A stretch of DNA of 64,000 bases from Semisulcospira habei (GCA_036245525.1 BTPG01000004.1:207722399-207786398); one strand, 5' to 3'. Positions 22,258-42,395 are shown, counted from the stretch's first letter. Translations and numbers: made by a program. The notes: generated by a model from the letters alone, not told the origin.

Positions 22258-22370
22258 TTGTAACCCGCTGGCTGTCGGCAGTGCTTCTTGTCGCTATGAT
22301 TCTAGCAGGAATCATCGCCACAAAAAGGGCTACTGACAGGACCCCATGCAGACAGCCAAAGGGGTTTTAA
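22258..22370. mobile_element. PalC hairpin element
   Basis: GGCTGTCGGCAGTG, centre GATTCTAGCAGGAATC, then CTACTGACAGG, a ~15-bp insertion, and ACAGCCAAAGGGGTTTTAA. Its right TTAA is the left TTAA of the next PalB. Confidence 0.65.
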
Positions 22371-22578
22371 TCCATATAACCCCACGGCCACATTTACCAA
22401 ATTTTGGAGGCATCACCTAACGACTGCGCCAATTGGAGGAGATGAGTCGACCATGATAATTCGAGGGTAGTGCCAGATTAGCTTGGCGCCTGATGGCGCC
22501 AAGCTAATCTGACACTATCCTCGAATTATCATGGTCAAAACTTCTCCTGCTGTAGGGTGTTGGGGCTAAATGGGTTAA
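22367..22578 (+). mobile_element. PalB TTAA palindromic MITE
   Basis: TTAATCCATATAACCCC to GCTAAATGGGTTAA, with an almost perfect core containing GTGCCAGATTAGCTTGGCGCC. Confidence 0.8.
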
Positions 22579-22792
22579 AACAGTAATGCTGGTGTGGATA
22601 GGACTGAGCACACGACCTCGTGACCCCCTGCAGGCCGCTGGAGACCATGAGGAAATATGCCTCAGTCTAGCACTGCCTTGCCTCCTAAGCATCCTGGGAT
22701 GAGGGGTGTTACTCCAACCTATAAAAAAAGACTGATGGCAAGTTCCATTTCTTATCCCAAGTCTCATCTATCACACAGACATAATGTACACA

Positions 22793-22854
22793 TTAACCCC
22801 TTGCAAACAGTGCTGTAAACAGTAACAGTCACCACTGCCTGTGTAGGGGGTTAA
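22793..22854. mobile_element. PalJ minimal TTAA hairpin
   Basis: 62 bp from TTAACCCCTTGC to GGGGGTTAA, with a small imperfect stem (CAGTGCTG / CACTGCCTG). Confidence 0.65.
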
Positions 22855-23038
22855 TCACAAACATGAACATACACACACACAAACATGCTCACATACACTC
22901 AATTGTCAATTCCTCTTGTAGACTGCATGATCACTCCGTTGAGATGATCAACTGAATGTTTCAAATATTGAGCACACTTAGCTTTAAAGAAACGCACATA
23001 ACTTCAACACTTGTACAAGCCGTGGCCATAGGCAATCT

Positions 23039-23222
23039 ATAACCCCTTCACTGCCAGCAATCATGAAGTGCGGGTCCGACTTGGCTGCACACTGACCAAC
23101 ATTTGCGTGAAGAAAAAGCAGGCATAAAGAAAAAGGACTGACAAAAAACATAAACCCTCATGAGGTTTTATGTCTTTTGCAGCTGAGTAGCGTGCGACTT
23201 GCCCCAGCAGTTCAGGGGTTAA
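23039..23222. mobile_element. PalD-related TTAA element
   Basis: ATAACCCCTTCACTGCCAG to GCAGTTCAGGGGTTAA. It contains a separate inner palindrome ATAAACCCTCATGAGGTTTTAT at 23151-23172. Confidence 0.6.
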
Positions 23223-23749
23223 AAATAGCTAAAAACATTTGCACACCAAATTCATGCTGAGAAAGAGACAAAATCTTATTAAAAACAAACAAAAACAAAA
23301 CTGGCACAAAAGTCAAACATGACCAAATGCACCTAAACCCATCTAATGAACAATGATCATTACAAAAAGAGTGGCACGTACAGTGTTTCCCTTGCTGACA
23401 TGAAATGATCACTATCAATGATTACAGCTTTCGCTCTTTGGGAGTCCTTCAAGGCTCAGAACATGCTACCACTGACCCCTACGGCACGTTGCAGTAAGTG
23501 CTTCGACAATGTACTGGTCATGTTTTAGAGGGTCAGGAATGTTGCGGACAATACTGTGCCCTGGTACAGACCCAGTCTTTTTAATATTTTTTTAGTAGGC
23601 CTCAATTGGCTAGCTACAATCTGCCTTCAGGCCAATCAACAGTGCTCAAATGTCATAAGATAACAGACACATCGCACGCGAGTTGCAGTGTGTATAAAGG
23701 AGGGGATACTGAGTACTGCAGTGTGTCCACCTGTGCCGAACCTATACCC
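23223..23749. other. No gene recognised
   Basis: AT-rich sequence downstream of glutamine synthetase. No coding or RNA feature supportable; part of it could be 3' UTR. Confidence 0.35.
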
Positions 23750-23855
23750 CAGTAGCAAAATGTCTTCAGGCCCATGACAGACGCAGTGGGCCTGCGCATA
23801 AATGTGTGCGGGCCCATGGCGGCCGTCATGGGCCCTGAGGACCTTTGCTTAGCAG
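23750..23855. mobile_element. PalE GC-rich palindromic element
   Basis: CAGTAGCAAAATGTCTTCAGG pairs with CCTGAGGACCTTTGCTTA, with inner arms GGCCCATGAC/GTCATGGGCC. No TTAA. Confidence 0.65.
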
Positions 23856-23891
23856 GTAAGACCTACAAGAGACAGTTAATGCACAATGTAG

Positions 23892-23961
23892 AGCTCTGTA
23901 ACAACGAAAACACTAAATTACAAAGCAGCTCTGTAACAACGAAAACACTAAATTACAAAGC
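23892..23961. repeat. Exact 35-bp tandem duplication
   Basis: The unit starting AGCTCTGTAACAACGAAAAC is present twice head to tail without a mismatch. This indicates a very recent slip or an assembly duplicate. Confidence 0.85.
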
Positions 23962-24030
23962 ATGTGATTTGTACTCATAAATTCTAGAAACATTTTGTAA
24001 AAGCAAAAAAGAATTTTTTTTCAACAACAA

Positions 24031-24117
24031 CTAAACTCTTCTGCTGTCATTTGCAGTTTTTGACGAGTTTCCTGCAAGAATCGCATACAAAAAAGCACTA
24101 CTAACAGCCAAACGGTA
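24031..24117. mobile_element. PalC hairpin, decayed
   Basis: CTGCTGTCATTTGCAGTTTTTG, centre TTCCTGCAAGAA, partner CACTACTAACAGCCAAACGG. The TTAA ends are lost. It lies just downstream of the glutamine synthetase stop. Confidence 0.5.
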
Positions 24118-24174
24118 TACAAATATCTCCCGCAATAATCCTAAATACTTTGTGCCAGAAATGCCAGGATGAAT

Positions 24175-32833
<8,659 letters not shown>

Positions 32834-32956
32834 GACTGGATGATGTGTAGTGTGATGTCACTCAAATCTGCACACAACTACAAGAGAGAAAAAAAACCCA
32901 TTGATACCAGCATGATGCAGCTGATATTACAGTTCAGAAGGCAGATAGTCCATGAT

Positions 32957-33557
32957 TTAACCCATACATCTTCATAAACAGTTGCCTTAGAAGAATTTTG
33001 AAAATCCACTGGCCAGAGAAGATCAACAACATCAGACTCTGGGAGAGAACAGAGCAGATAACAGCAGAGAACGAAATTGGGCGAAGAAGATGGGGATGGA
33101 TTGGTCACAGTCTGAGAAAGCCAGCTTCCAGTATCACTAGGCAGGCATTGTCATGGAACCCCCAGAGAAAGAGGAAATGAGGTAGGCCGAGAAACACCTG
33201 GCGTCGAGACCTCCAAGCAGACATAAAGAGACTGGGAACCACCTGGAGTAAAATCGAAGGAGAAGCACTGGACAGGAGTCGCTTGGAGGTCTCTTGTCGA
33301 CGGCCTTTACCGGGGTAGGGGTGACAGGCCTAAGTAAGTAAGTAAATACTGAGGTTAAAGCTTCAAATTCGTACACTGCCATATATGCAAGCTACATTAT
33401 AGTACTTACAGATAAGGATATAGACCAATGGCTTTAGTTCAAGGGTGGTGCCAGAATAGCTTGGCGCCTAGAGGTGCCAAGCTATTCTGGCACTACCCTT
33501 GAACTATTTCAGTCAAACTTATTTCACACACTGGTGTATTCCGAATGATAAGGGATA
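32957..33557 (+). mobile_element. PalA2 MITE interrupted by an RTE fragment
   Basis: The left stub TTAACCCATAC (32957-32967) continues at 33346 with ATACTGAGGTTAAAGC and runs through a good hairpin core to CCGAATGATAAGGGATAA. Confidence 0.78.
32968..33345 (+). mobile_element. RTE-type LINE 3' fragment
   Basis: Encodes the C-terminal tail of an RTE-like [48 protein letters not shown] and WSKIEGEALDRSRW, with a stop and small damage. It ends in (TAAG)n, as RTE elements end in short tandem repeats. Flanked by a 4-bp direct repeat, ATAC, inside a PalA2 element. Confidence 0.75.
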
Positions 33558-33687
33558 ACTCAACCATCTGCTGGTTTATATATGAGGCACGCAGTCTCTG
33601 TGTGTCCTTTGAATCCTAGCTGTCAGTGTGAAAACCCAGTGTTGCCTGCTCTGTGCCTGCACACGATCGATCACCTTTACTGACCCT

Positions 33688-33860
33688 TTAACCCATTACA
33701 TCATGAGGCTGATTTTGTAAAATAAAATCTGCTTATTGTCCTATGAAGGCTACATTACACATAAGGAGGCACCTGAGGCGCCAAGCTATTCTGGCGCCAC
33801 CCTTTAACTATCAGTCAAATTTATTTCAAGTAATGGGTGTATCAGGATGAAAAGGGTTAA
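33688..33860 (+). mobile_element. PalA MITE, left core arm deleted
   Basis: TTAACCCATTACATCATGAGG to GGATGAAAAGGGTTAA. Only the right half of the central hairpin remains (GGCGCCAAGCTATTCTGG). Confidence 0.75.
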
Positions 33861-34150
33861 GTATTACCGGGGTATTACTGCTTGAACGCCCCAACAGCAA
33901 AACAGGCCTACTCAGGCCGGTCAGAAATTGCTCATGGGTTGTTCATGGTTCATGAAGGTGCCAATTTATTCTGGCACCACTCTCGAATTATCATGGTCAA
34001 TTTGCCACCCGTGGTTTATCAGGGCTCAATGGCTCCGGCCATGCAAATCGCCCATGTTTATTGCGTCAACAACCTTGATTTAATATCGGCATGCGCACTG
34101 CCAAACCCGCTTTGTCGTGTTTACACAATCAAGCATTGTTGCGAACGTAT
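33861..34150. repeat. Fragments of palindromic repeats
   Basis: CCAATTTATTCTGGCACCAC...GAATTATCATGGTCAATT is a right half of PalB (about 33958-34004). A diverged GAACGCCCCAACAGCAAAAC lies at 33885. Confidence 0.4.
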
Positions 34151-34239
34151 TTAACCCTTTGGCTGTCGGTAGCGTTGGCAGGCAGATTCCCACAGGAATC
34201 ATCGCCCGACAAAAACTGCTACTGACAGCCAAGGTTTAA
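34151..34239. mobile_element. PalC short TTAA hairpin
   Basis: TTAACCCTTTGGCTGTCGGTAGC to GCTACTGACAGCCAAGGTTTAA; the centre contains GATTCCCACAGGAATC. Shares its TTAA with the next PalF. Confidence 0.78.
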
Positions 34240-34450
34240 CTCATTCAGCCCTGACACACCTCAGCAAGACACGGATCGAGCATGATAGCCCGTTCAAGGG
34301 TTCTGCCAGAATAGCCGGCTTGGCGCCCATGGGTGCCAAGTTACTCTGGCACCACCCTTGGTGAACTAGCACGCTGGAACCGTCTCTTAAGAACTGTAAT
34401 AGTCCTTCAGAGGTCACCTTCAAAATTGGGGTATTTAGAGTCGGTCCTGA
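34236..34450 (+). mobile_element. PalF palindromic MITE
   Basis: TTAACTCATTCAGCCCTGACAC, wing GATCGAGCATGATAG, hairpin core GCCAGAATAGCCGG...GGCGCCCATGGGTGCC. The right end is decayed around GTATTTAGAGTCGGTCC. Confidence 0.65.
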
Positions 34451-34528
34451 CGTGACCTTGGGCGGGGCTGGGCGGGGCCATGGAAAAAAATGCCAGCGAC
34501 TTGTGCCTCTGATATTGTAAGGGTGGAT

Positions 34529-34916
34529 GGGTTTGATTGATTGTACATTGCTTAACGTCCCGACAGCAACAAGGCTTTCTCAGGACGTGCCTGCACTGCT
34601 TGTGAAAAAAAAAATAAACAGAACATTGAATGTATGTCGCCAGCCGGTCAAATACATTAAATAAACCTAACACATGGGGCCTAAATAAAGCTAAGACCAT
34701 TTAGCAACACACATCCAATATCAAGAGCTACAGGCAGTGCAGACAGTAGGGAGAGTTTTAAAAAGGCAAATACAGGTGAATAGACCAAGGGTAGACAGAA
34801 ACACATGCCCCAGAATAGAGAGAAAAACTCACCCTGTGGGGCTGACCAGGGTGACCCTGGGAACTAAAAAGTACCTAACCCCACCCAAGTCCCCCAGGGC
34901 AGACCCGGGTGGGGGA
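34529..34916 (-). mobile_element. Second copy of the (ATCA)n-tailed retroposon
   Basis: Matches 11531-11915 nearly base for base, with a handful of substitutions, and stops at the same CCACCCGGGTCTGCC end. The neighbouring sequence is unrelated, so both are separate insertions. Confidence 0.7.
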
Positions 34917-35256
34917 TGGGGTGGATGGGAATGTATAAAATTAAACTGTACTTGCCAAAGGCTGGCACGTTTCAAACGGGATGAATATCACCACATGTAT
35001 AGCCTAAATTCGCCATATGAAAATTGAACACGACGGGCTAACAGGCAACTGAAGCACAAACAAAGAAGACCTGGCGGCGCCTTTGCCTCAGGTGCCAACC
35101 GGATCGACCACCAAGGGTTGTGCCCGATCAGATTGGCGCCTGGAGAGACGCAAAGCTAATCAGGCACTGACCTTGAACTATCACGCTCTGCCCCATCTCC
35201 GGCAACGTGCCCATAGTTGCGCTGACTCAGTGCAAATATCAGTTGCATTAGTGAGT
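34917..35256. repeat. Flank of the Harbinger element, decayed palindrome
   Basis: GGTTGTGCCCGATCAGATTGGCGCC ... GCTAATCAGGCACTGACCTTGAACTATCACG (about 35114-35185) is a degraded Pal-type core. No gene. Confidence 0.5.
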
Positions 35257-35483
35257 TTAAGGCATCCGTACACGAGGATAGAAATGGGCCTATCCTGTCC
35301 TATCCACCCACTCGATAGTTTGTCGATAGGTCTCGCTAGCTCGCCGATACTTTTCTATCCGCCTGATAGTCCGAATAGAGACTGCTTCTATTTTTCCTAT
35401 CCTAGCCGGCTCGCCTATCCGCCAACAACCAATCAGCAGAGCAATACACGTCACGTGTGATTGTGGTTTTCTACTGTGCAAAT

Positions 35484-38400
35484 ATGGCGGCAAAGACGAT
35501 GAGCGACTGCCAGACTGCCCATTTTATTGAGCTTGTGAGAGAAAATCCGTGTATCTGGGATACACGAGATCCAGCCTACCATGACCGAAATGCGGCCCGG
35601 GAGGCAGTCCTAGCAATAGCTCGGGACATGAGCATGACCGGTGAGTAAAATCAATTATTCCAAACTAGTGATAGATGTCGCATTCCGTCCGGTTTCTTCA
35701 CTCGGTCACTTTCAGTTTCGTTGGTTCATATTGGGTGCATTGTATAGAACAGACATTGTACGTCGTTAAAAATAATAGCTGTTTAAGAAAATCGCATGTA
35801 CACCATCGGATAATGGCATAGAAAGGATTTTTGATACTTTTGAAGCTGAAAAACACTGACTTTGTCAGCATTTTCAAACCACCTCTTCGATGTGGGGAAT
35901 GATATTTATAGATGATTGCAATGTACAACAAATAAGATATTTGCAACGATATTTACACGAGAAATGCATTTGTGAATTGTTTTAAAGTATCTATTTACAA
36001 TTACAGTCTATCTCATGTAACACTGTTATTGTTAATGTAAACGGCTAAAATTAGAAACTTCAACCTGATGTAGTACCTTGCAATCATGTATAATACTATA
36101 AATATAATTTCTGCATTTTTTAGTATGGTTTTAGCATTTTTAGTATGGTTCAGTTGTTGTTGCTTTTATATTGTGATTGTGCAGCATCAAATTTTACTGT
36201 TACAATTGTTTGTTTTTTTTTACAGAGGAAGATGTTAGAAAACAATTAAGAAACCTCAGAAATCAGTACACCCAGAATTTAAACTCCTATGAGGCATCTC
36301 TCAAGAGTGGAGCATCAAGTGCTGATGTAAAGACCCCAAACTGGAAATTCTTCCAGTTGCTGGATTTCCTGCGGCCTTGTGTGCGGCTCCAGGGAAACAA
36401 GGATAATATGGTGAGCTTCAGCTTTCAACTAACAAAATCTGTCCACTCTTAAAATGAGTTAGAGATAAATATATATTTTGTTTGTTACATTGCTGTATGA
36501 TGTGAGAAGGTTATCAGTATCACATATAACATTTGACCATATGAGCGTAGATTGTTTTTTTCATACATTGTACACAACATTTCGTGTAAATTTGGAGAAT
36601 ATGGAATTTTGTTATGTGCGGTGCAAAGTAATTTTGTGTGCCATGCAGAGATAGAACCATAGGCTCAAGCACAGATGTAAAAACTTAAATCTTGAAAAGA
36701 AAAGGGGAGACTGCCAGTGCTAAGTTGAGATGGTAAACAGATTACTGATATAGCTGTGCTAGTCACACATTTATACACAAGCTGGTGCATAGTGGGTACA
36801 TTAATTTTGATAGTTATGATGACTGTGCACTGTATTATGTTTGACTTAGATGAAAGAAGCAGTCTGTGAGGTACATTTGTATAATTAAATTGATTTAACA
36901 AAGGACTGAGCAAATTGTGTCAGGTTCTGACTGAAATGACTGCTATTTCTTGTAGAAATCTTTCAACTTCACCTGTAACTAAGTCAACACATAAATTCAA
37001 TTATAAGTGTTAGATGAGAAAAGGTGTAAATCTGATCATGACTGTCTATACAGTTCTTTTTTTCAAAGGAATTATTCACCCTGACAAAAAGCTGTATAAC
37101 AGCTACACTTGGTCACACACATACTTGCACACATTCTCTCATGTGGGATGTACACACTACACTCTTCGATAATCCACAATGTCATATTTATTTCAAGTCC
37201 AGATGCATAAACATACAGTACATATATATAAGTGTCTGAGCATGTTTTTAACCTTCCTTGTAAATCATTAGTGTTATTTTCTCAATTTTATTTTTAAATA
37301 TTTAACTGCAACTTTATAAGACTCATACTGATCAGCAGATCAGACAGGATTTCTTTATGGTTCTTATTTGCTGCCGTAACTCATTCAGCCACAACGCACC
37401 ACAGAAAAACATGGATCGAGCATTAAAGTTCAAGGGTGATGCCAGAATAGCTTGATGCCCATATTCTGGCACCACCCTTGAACTATCATGCTTGATTTGT
37501 CTCTAGAATTGTAATACAGCCCTTCACAGCTCAACTAAAACATTTGGGGATTTTGGTCCTGGGGGAGAATGTGTTAAATAACTGAAGAAATGGATCAGAT
37601 AAAACACAGATTTGCTCTCACGCCAAATGACATACTATTTCTATTGTTGGCGTCATACGTGAGCCTTCGCATGTAGTTTACAATACAATCAATCACACAT
37701 GCAGACATTACTTCATAGGTGTACACACCGAACTATGATATACTGTGCTGATCGCAAATAATGTATGATAAAATAATACTAATTCTTACCACACGTGTGA
37801 TGGGGTGAGACAACAGTAGTAGTAGGATTTAGGATTGATGGTGGTTGTTGGACCAAGTTATTCTGGAGACGTGGTCATGTTGAAGTAAACTTTATTTTAG
37901 GGTCTCCAAAACCCGCGCAGTTTAGGCGAAAAGTTCCCTCCACGGCACTGGTGCCAAAAATTAATAAGTGGTCACTAGTGTTGGTACTGTGTGTCTTGCG
38001 CGTTTGGTAAAAGAAAGAAAGTCCACCACGCGGGCAGCCCGACTTCAGTATAGACGCAGGCTGGCGTCTCCCACCGTCTCCGCGTCGGTGCAAAGTCCAC
38101 GGGGGTCTGGTATTTGTATAAGTGGCAAATCTGCATTTCTTGCCAGCCATAAGAACTAAAATATCTCCTTGACTACATAATGCAAAAATATAATCTTTAA
38201 ATATATATAAATATTAAAATTGTTTACCAGCTTTACTCTGGATTTAATTTGAGATGACGGGCTATTAGCGAGAATTTATATTTATTCTTCGAGCGGTCTC
38301 AGAAGGGCCACAGAAAATCAAAAAAATAAATAAACCAACTACTAAATCGCATTATTACCCTGATAGGTTACAATTAACCAAACGACATACACATCAAATA

Positions 38401-40399
38401 AAAAATAAAAAATATTACCCGGGTCAAATTTAACCATGCTAAATACTAAGCAATGGTGTTATAGTTTTGCTACAATACACGGTCAAAAATATACAAAAAA
38501 TACAACACGTACACTGAGCTATCGCGTACACAAAACTTAACGCTGCGTTTGGCAAGGCACCGCGAGTGGTGCACGTCATAGCTAGCAGTCGACACGAGTG
38601 AAATCCGAGAAGCAATAGTCATAAGTGCTATCAGCCTATGTACACAGAGGAACATCTGTTCACTCTGTTACACATGCATGCAGATGCACATAAACTCCTA
38701 ACCCACAAGACGAGAATGATTCGAAATTCAACACAACCTGGTAAATCGTGAAATTCTTTAAGAAGGGATGAAATAGAAAGTTCAGCCTACTAGTCAGTTG
38801 TATTCTGAACATTATTACATGCTGGCGAATCGGCCAAAAACATGCCGCTCCTGCCATGACACCTGCCCCTCATTATTAACGTACTCCTTGATCTCGTCCC
38901 GCACGCCACGGGCATCTTCTCCTGACCGATTGGCAGAATGTCTTTGCATAGCATCCAGCTGTTGTCTGTTCTGCCGCCAATCCCCTAACGTAACCTCCCT
39001 CGTCACAGGATTTTCACGATCAACCAGGTTGGGTGTGTTGAAGTTCTGGTCATTTTTCGTCATCAGAAAGTTGTGTAAGGCAAGTGCAGCCAGTGTCACA
39101 CGTGTTGCCTTCTCAGGCTGCAGGTGCATACACGTACGAAACACACCAAATCTTGCAGCCAAAATTCCAAAAGCGTTCTCTGAAATCCGGCGGGCTCTAG
39201 ATAGGCGGTAGTCAAACATTCTCTGTTTTCTCCGTTCATCCTCTACGCTTTCACTATGAACATCACTTACTGTCCTGAATGGGTAGGGCTTCATTAAGTA
39301 TGTCTTCAAAGGGAAGGCATCGTCTCCAACAATGAAGTGAGGGACAGCTTTTTCTCTTCCTGGCAAGGGCTTCGGTGGTGGAATATTGAGGCTATTTTCC
39401 TCAATTGCCGACTTCAAAGAAGATGCACGGAAGACTCCTGCATCACCAGCACGACCATTTCTGCCCACATCTACAAACAAGAACCGGTAACGTGCATCCA
39501 CTAAGGCCAGGAGAATGATGCTATGATACTTCAAATAATTGAAGTAGTCTGATCCACCAGGGGACTTGATCTCAACATGTTTGCCATCCATCGCACCAAT
39601 GCAGTTTGGAAGGTTCCATCGATGTTCAAAGTCCTCAGCAATCTGCTCCCACTCCTCAGGCGTACTTGGCACCTGCACAGAATAGTAAAGATATAAAATG
39701 AAAACTGGTTCAATAAGAGAATACACACATTTATGAATTCAAATAGTGCTTTGAAGTAACATAGACAAGTCTGAGGTCTGTTTATAATCACTGATCATAA
39801 TCCTTTTTTATTTTTGGTGGTTGTTACAGGCAAAAAGGAATGGACAACAGAGCCAAAGCCAGCAGAGCCAGAGCCAAAGCCAGCAGCAAGACTGGGGTGA
39901 CAGCCAGGAAACTGAAAGGGAGCCAGAAGGGGACCTGGAGCTGTTAATGGACCAGGTTGGTGTAACATCAAATCCAAACGACAGACACCGACACCAGTCC
40001 ATGCCACCGCCTGATGAGCATGAAATAGAACAAGAAAGGCCGCGATCAGCTCCACATCTGTTCATGTCACCACCAGCTCAGCGATGTGGACCCCCACTGG
40101 CCTATCCTACTTCCCCATCACCTGCCGCTCAACAGAGACGCGTCCTTGGCACAGAGGTGCGCGAAGCTCGCCGTGCGCCGAACCCAAAGAGAAAACGGAT
40201 AGATCCAGCGGAAGAGGCAGTGGCAGTGTTAAAATCTATCGCGGAGAGAACGTCGCCAGTAAAAGAGGCGGTCGTTGCTGAAAATGACTATTTTTTCAAA
40301 ATGATTGCATGCAAAGTGTCCCGCCTTCCCATTGCAGCACAAGACTCTGTGCGGCAGGCCATTTATACTCTTGTGGCAGAAGAACAGAAGAAGTACTAG
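35484..40399 (+). CDS. Harbinger MADF/BESS accessory protein (three exons)
   Basis: In this superfamily a Myb- or MADF-like partner helps the transposase enter the nucleus and bind transposon ends. Exons are 35484-35640, 36226-36410 and 39830-40399, with GT-AG borders: 912 bases in frame, 303 residues. Residues ~14-110 form a MADF-like domain (FIELVRENPCIWDTRDPAYH, EDVRKQLRNLRNQY, WKFFQLLDFLRP). A Gln/Ser- and Pro-rich linker and a basic NPKRKR patch follow. The C-terminus (YFFKMIACKVSRLP) resembles a BESS motif. Exon 3 lies inside an intron of the opposite-strand transposase. The start ATG is the first in the exon. Confidence 0.85.
36411..37375. other. Harbinger intron sequence
   Basis: AT-rich intron 2 of the MADF gene; no further feature seen before the PalF insertion. 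Confidence 0.45.
37376..37577 (+). mobile_element. PalF palindromic MITE inside the Harbinger element
   Basis: GTAACTCATTCAGCCACAACG to GAGAATGTGTTAA; wing GATCGAGCATTAAAG, shortened core GCCAGAATAGCTTGATGCCC with partner ATTCTGGCACCACCC. Confidence 0.72.
37869..38155 (-). other. Unidentified 91-codon frame with AATAAA
   Basis: The minus strand opens MAGKKCRFATYTNTRPPW (ATG at 38150) and stops at 37875; an AATAAA lies just inside the end (about 37889). GC-rich compared with the surrounding intron. Not recognised; could be an inserted repeat, solo LTR or processed sequence. Confidence 0.25.
38151..38814. other. Harbinger intron or 3' flank, nothing recognised
   Basis: AT-rich; the transposase 3' UTR would lie here. 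Confidence 0.4.
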
Positions 40400-42213
40400 A
40401 AATGTGACATTCTTCTGATATAATTTAGTTTTGGGCATTCAAGTTATGTAAGAATGAATTTAGAGCAATAAAACTGGACAGTGACCATGCCTCAAAAGTT
40501 GATGCAACTTGTATTTTTAACAACTAAGAACTCCTTGTGCATGCAGCCACTGCAAGCAGTCACTGTAACATAAGTGCAGCACCAGTGCACACGGGGAAAA
40601 TAGGTGATTGTGCATAAAAATAAGAGACAAGTCCCACCATCTATGCAACATCAAACTGTCATGGTTCTGTCACTTATTCATTTAATGTCCAAGCATGAAG
40701 TACAAAATGTGTGAAATACACAAAATTAATTTGCTTCATGTTTTGACAGTAAGGCATGGGAACCATGACGTCAGGATATTGCATACCTGGGTGGGGCTTG
40801 TCTATTATTTCTATACTGACACACACTGTGGTTTGACACACATTGTGGTTTGAAAAGGAAAGCTGTCATGAGCTCCAACTCTTGCGGTCAATAGCTGGAC
40901 TGCAAGTTTAATGGTGTTTTAAATTGCTCGAGCTGACACGTGACACTTTCCATCAACCATCAACCCTGGTCACGTGCTCCATAGTCAGCCATATATTACA
41001 TGTATTGCATCAACCATCAATCCTGGTCACAGATGCTCCATAGTCAGCAACATATGACATGTATTCAACACAAGTGAGATTAAACACATGAATACCAATT
41101 GCAATAGTGCCCAAGTACACTAAAAACAGAGGATGCTAAAAGAAGGGGATACCGGTGTTGACTGGAAAACAAATCTATGAAACAGAAGGGCTAGGGGCCT
41201 CAAAATTTGGAGCATAGAATTGGCACTATTATGTATGATTGACAGCTATGATACATTGAACTTTAAGGATGCTAGGTAATTGTGCGCTGATGTAAATTAT
41301 CCCGCATGACGGCTTCCTCGTGCAATTTTCATTTGATGAAAGGTACTGCATTTCATCAACGCACAACTGTCGAGCATCCTTTCTTAAACCAAAACCAAAA
41401 ATTCATACCTTCATGAAATCATCCTGGAGAACAGTACACAATGCGTCGCATGTATCCATGACAATCTTGTGAATGGTACAGTCAGAGATCCGGAACATGA
41501 ACATGAGATCAGTAAATGAATTGCCTGAAAATAAAATGAGTTCATTATCAATATGATGTTAATTTCAGGGCAGTCTGGTCTAGCAGGTATTGCATGAAAT
41601 GAGCATTGTAATGGACATGTTTGTGCATTCAGACAACACCACAGAAACCACCACTGCCTACTCACCAAACAAGGTTTACAATCAATAGTACTAGTAGCAG
41701 TGCAAATTAAGTAAGACTAGTAATATAATTACTGGCAGTAAATTTTCTCTTAAAATACACAAGTAGAGTGCACATCAAATATTTGCTTGCTTCAATTGTA
41801 TTCACTCATCAAGTGTGCGTGCATTCTGCCAGTAGAGCACGATACAAAACAAAACTGAGAAGCGGTGAAAGACACAAACCTGTCCCAAGGTACCGCAGAG
41901 TCCCTGCCAGACGCTCCCCCGGTGAAATAGCTTTCCGCATGACGGTATCTTGCCGTTTTATTTGATGTTCCACTCGGCTGAGAATTTCACTAAAGTTTTC
42001 AAATGTCATCCTCAAAAATGACTTGTGGCCGCGTGGATCTTCCGCACATAGCTCTTGCACAAGGGTCGCGTATGCTCCCAAAACCGGACGCTGAAGTATC
42101 CACTCCCTCGCCCACACTCTTTTCTCCTTCTTTCTAGCCACAATAATTGCGGTTGCTGCGGCAATTGTGCTCAGTTTTACGTCGGATGAATCGTCTCTCA
42201 TGTACGCAGCCAT
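38815..42213 (-). CDS. Harbinger DDE transposase, HARBI1-like (three exons)
   Basis: Cuts and pastes the element. Exons are 42213-41880, 41524-41409 and 39672-38815, spliced GT-AG and in frame: 1308 bases, 435 residues. Residues ~1-150 form an N-terminal region with ERLAGTLRYLGTG and FMFRISDCTIHKIV, the helix-turn-helix part. The catalytic domain is in exon 3: IGAMDGKHVEI (first Asp), FIVGDDAFPLKTYLMKPYP (second Asp) and RRISENAFGILAARF (Glu), then RVTLAALALHNFL. No stop or frameshift is visible, so it may be functional. The assumed start is MAAYMRDDSS; an upstream in-frame ATG at 42261 would add 16 residues. Confidence 0.9.
40517..40597. mobile_element. PalJ element, decayed
   Basis: TTAACAACTAAGAACTCCTTGTGCATGCAGCC, small stem, GCACCAGTGCACACGGGG. 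Right TTAA missing. In the transposase intron. Confidence 0.4.
40598..41408. other. Harbinger intron with a ~57-bp tandem duplication
   Basis: CATCAACCATCAAYCCTGGTCAC... is repeated at 40951-41007 and 41008-41066 with a few changes. Otherwise nothing recognised. Confidence 0.6.
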
Positions 42214-42395
42214 TTTGTTTGTTGTGTCTCGTGTACATGAACGTCTCGCGAGATTTTCCAAATAAGGAAATAGCGCACACGCCTCTTGCTGAGAGCTATC
42301 GCCGTGTACGGTGAAAAACTATCAACCAGATAGAATAGTCCACCGATAGTTTTCTATCCTCAGGTCAAAACTATCCACGTGTACGATTGCCTTTA

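Larger units (their letters stand above)
35260..42392. mobile_element. PIF/Harbinger transposon, structurally complete
   Basis: 7133 bp between inverted ends AGGCATCCGTACACGAGGATAG and, at the right, the complement AGGCAATCGTACACGTGGATAG, flanked by the 3-bp duplication TTA typical of the superfamily. It carries both expected genes: a DDE transposase on the minus strand and a MADF/BESS-type DNA-binding protein on the plus strand, each with three exons and no internal stop. Subterminal sequence is rich in CTATCC and GATAG motifs, which may be transposase-binding sites. A PalF MITE sits inside. Confidence 0.9.
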
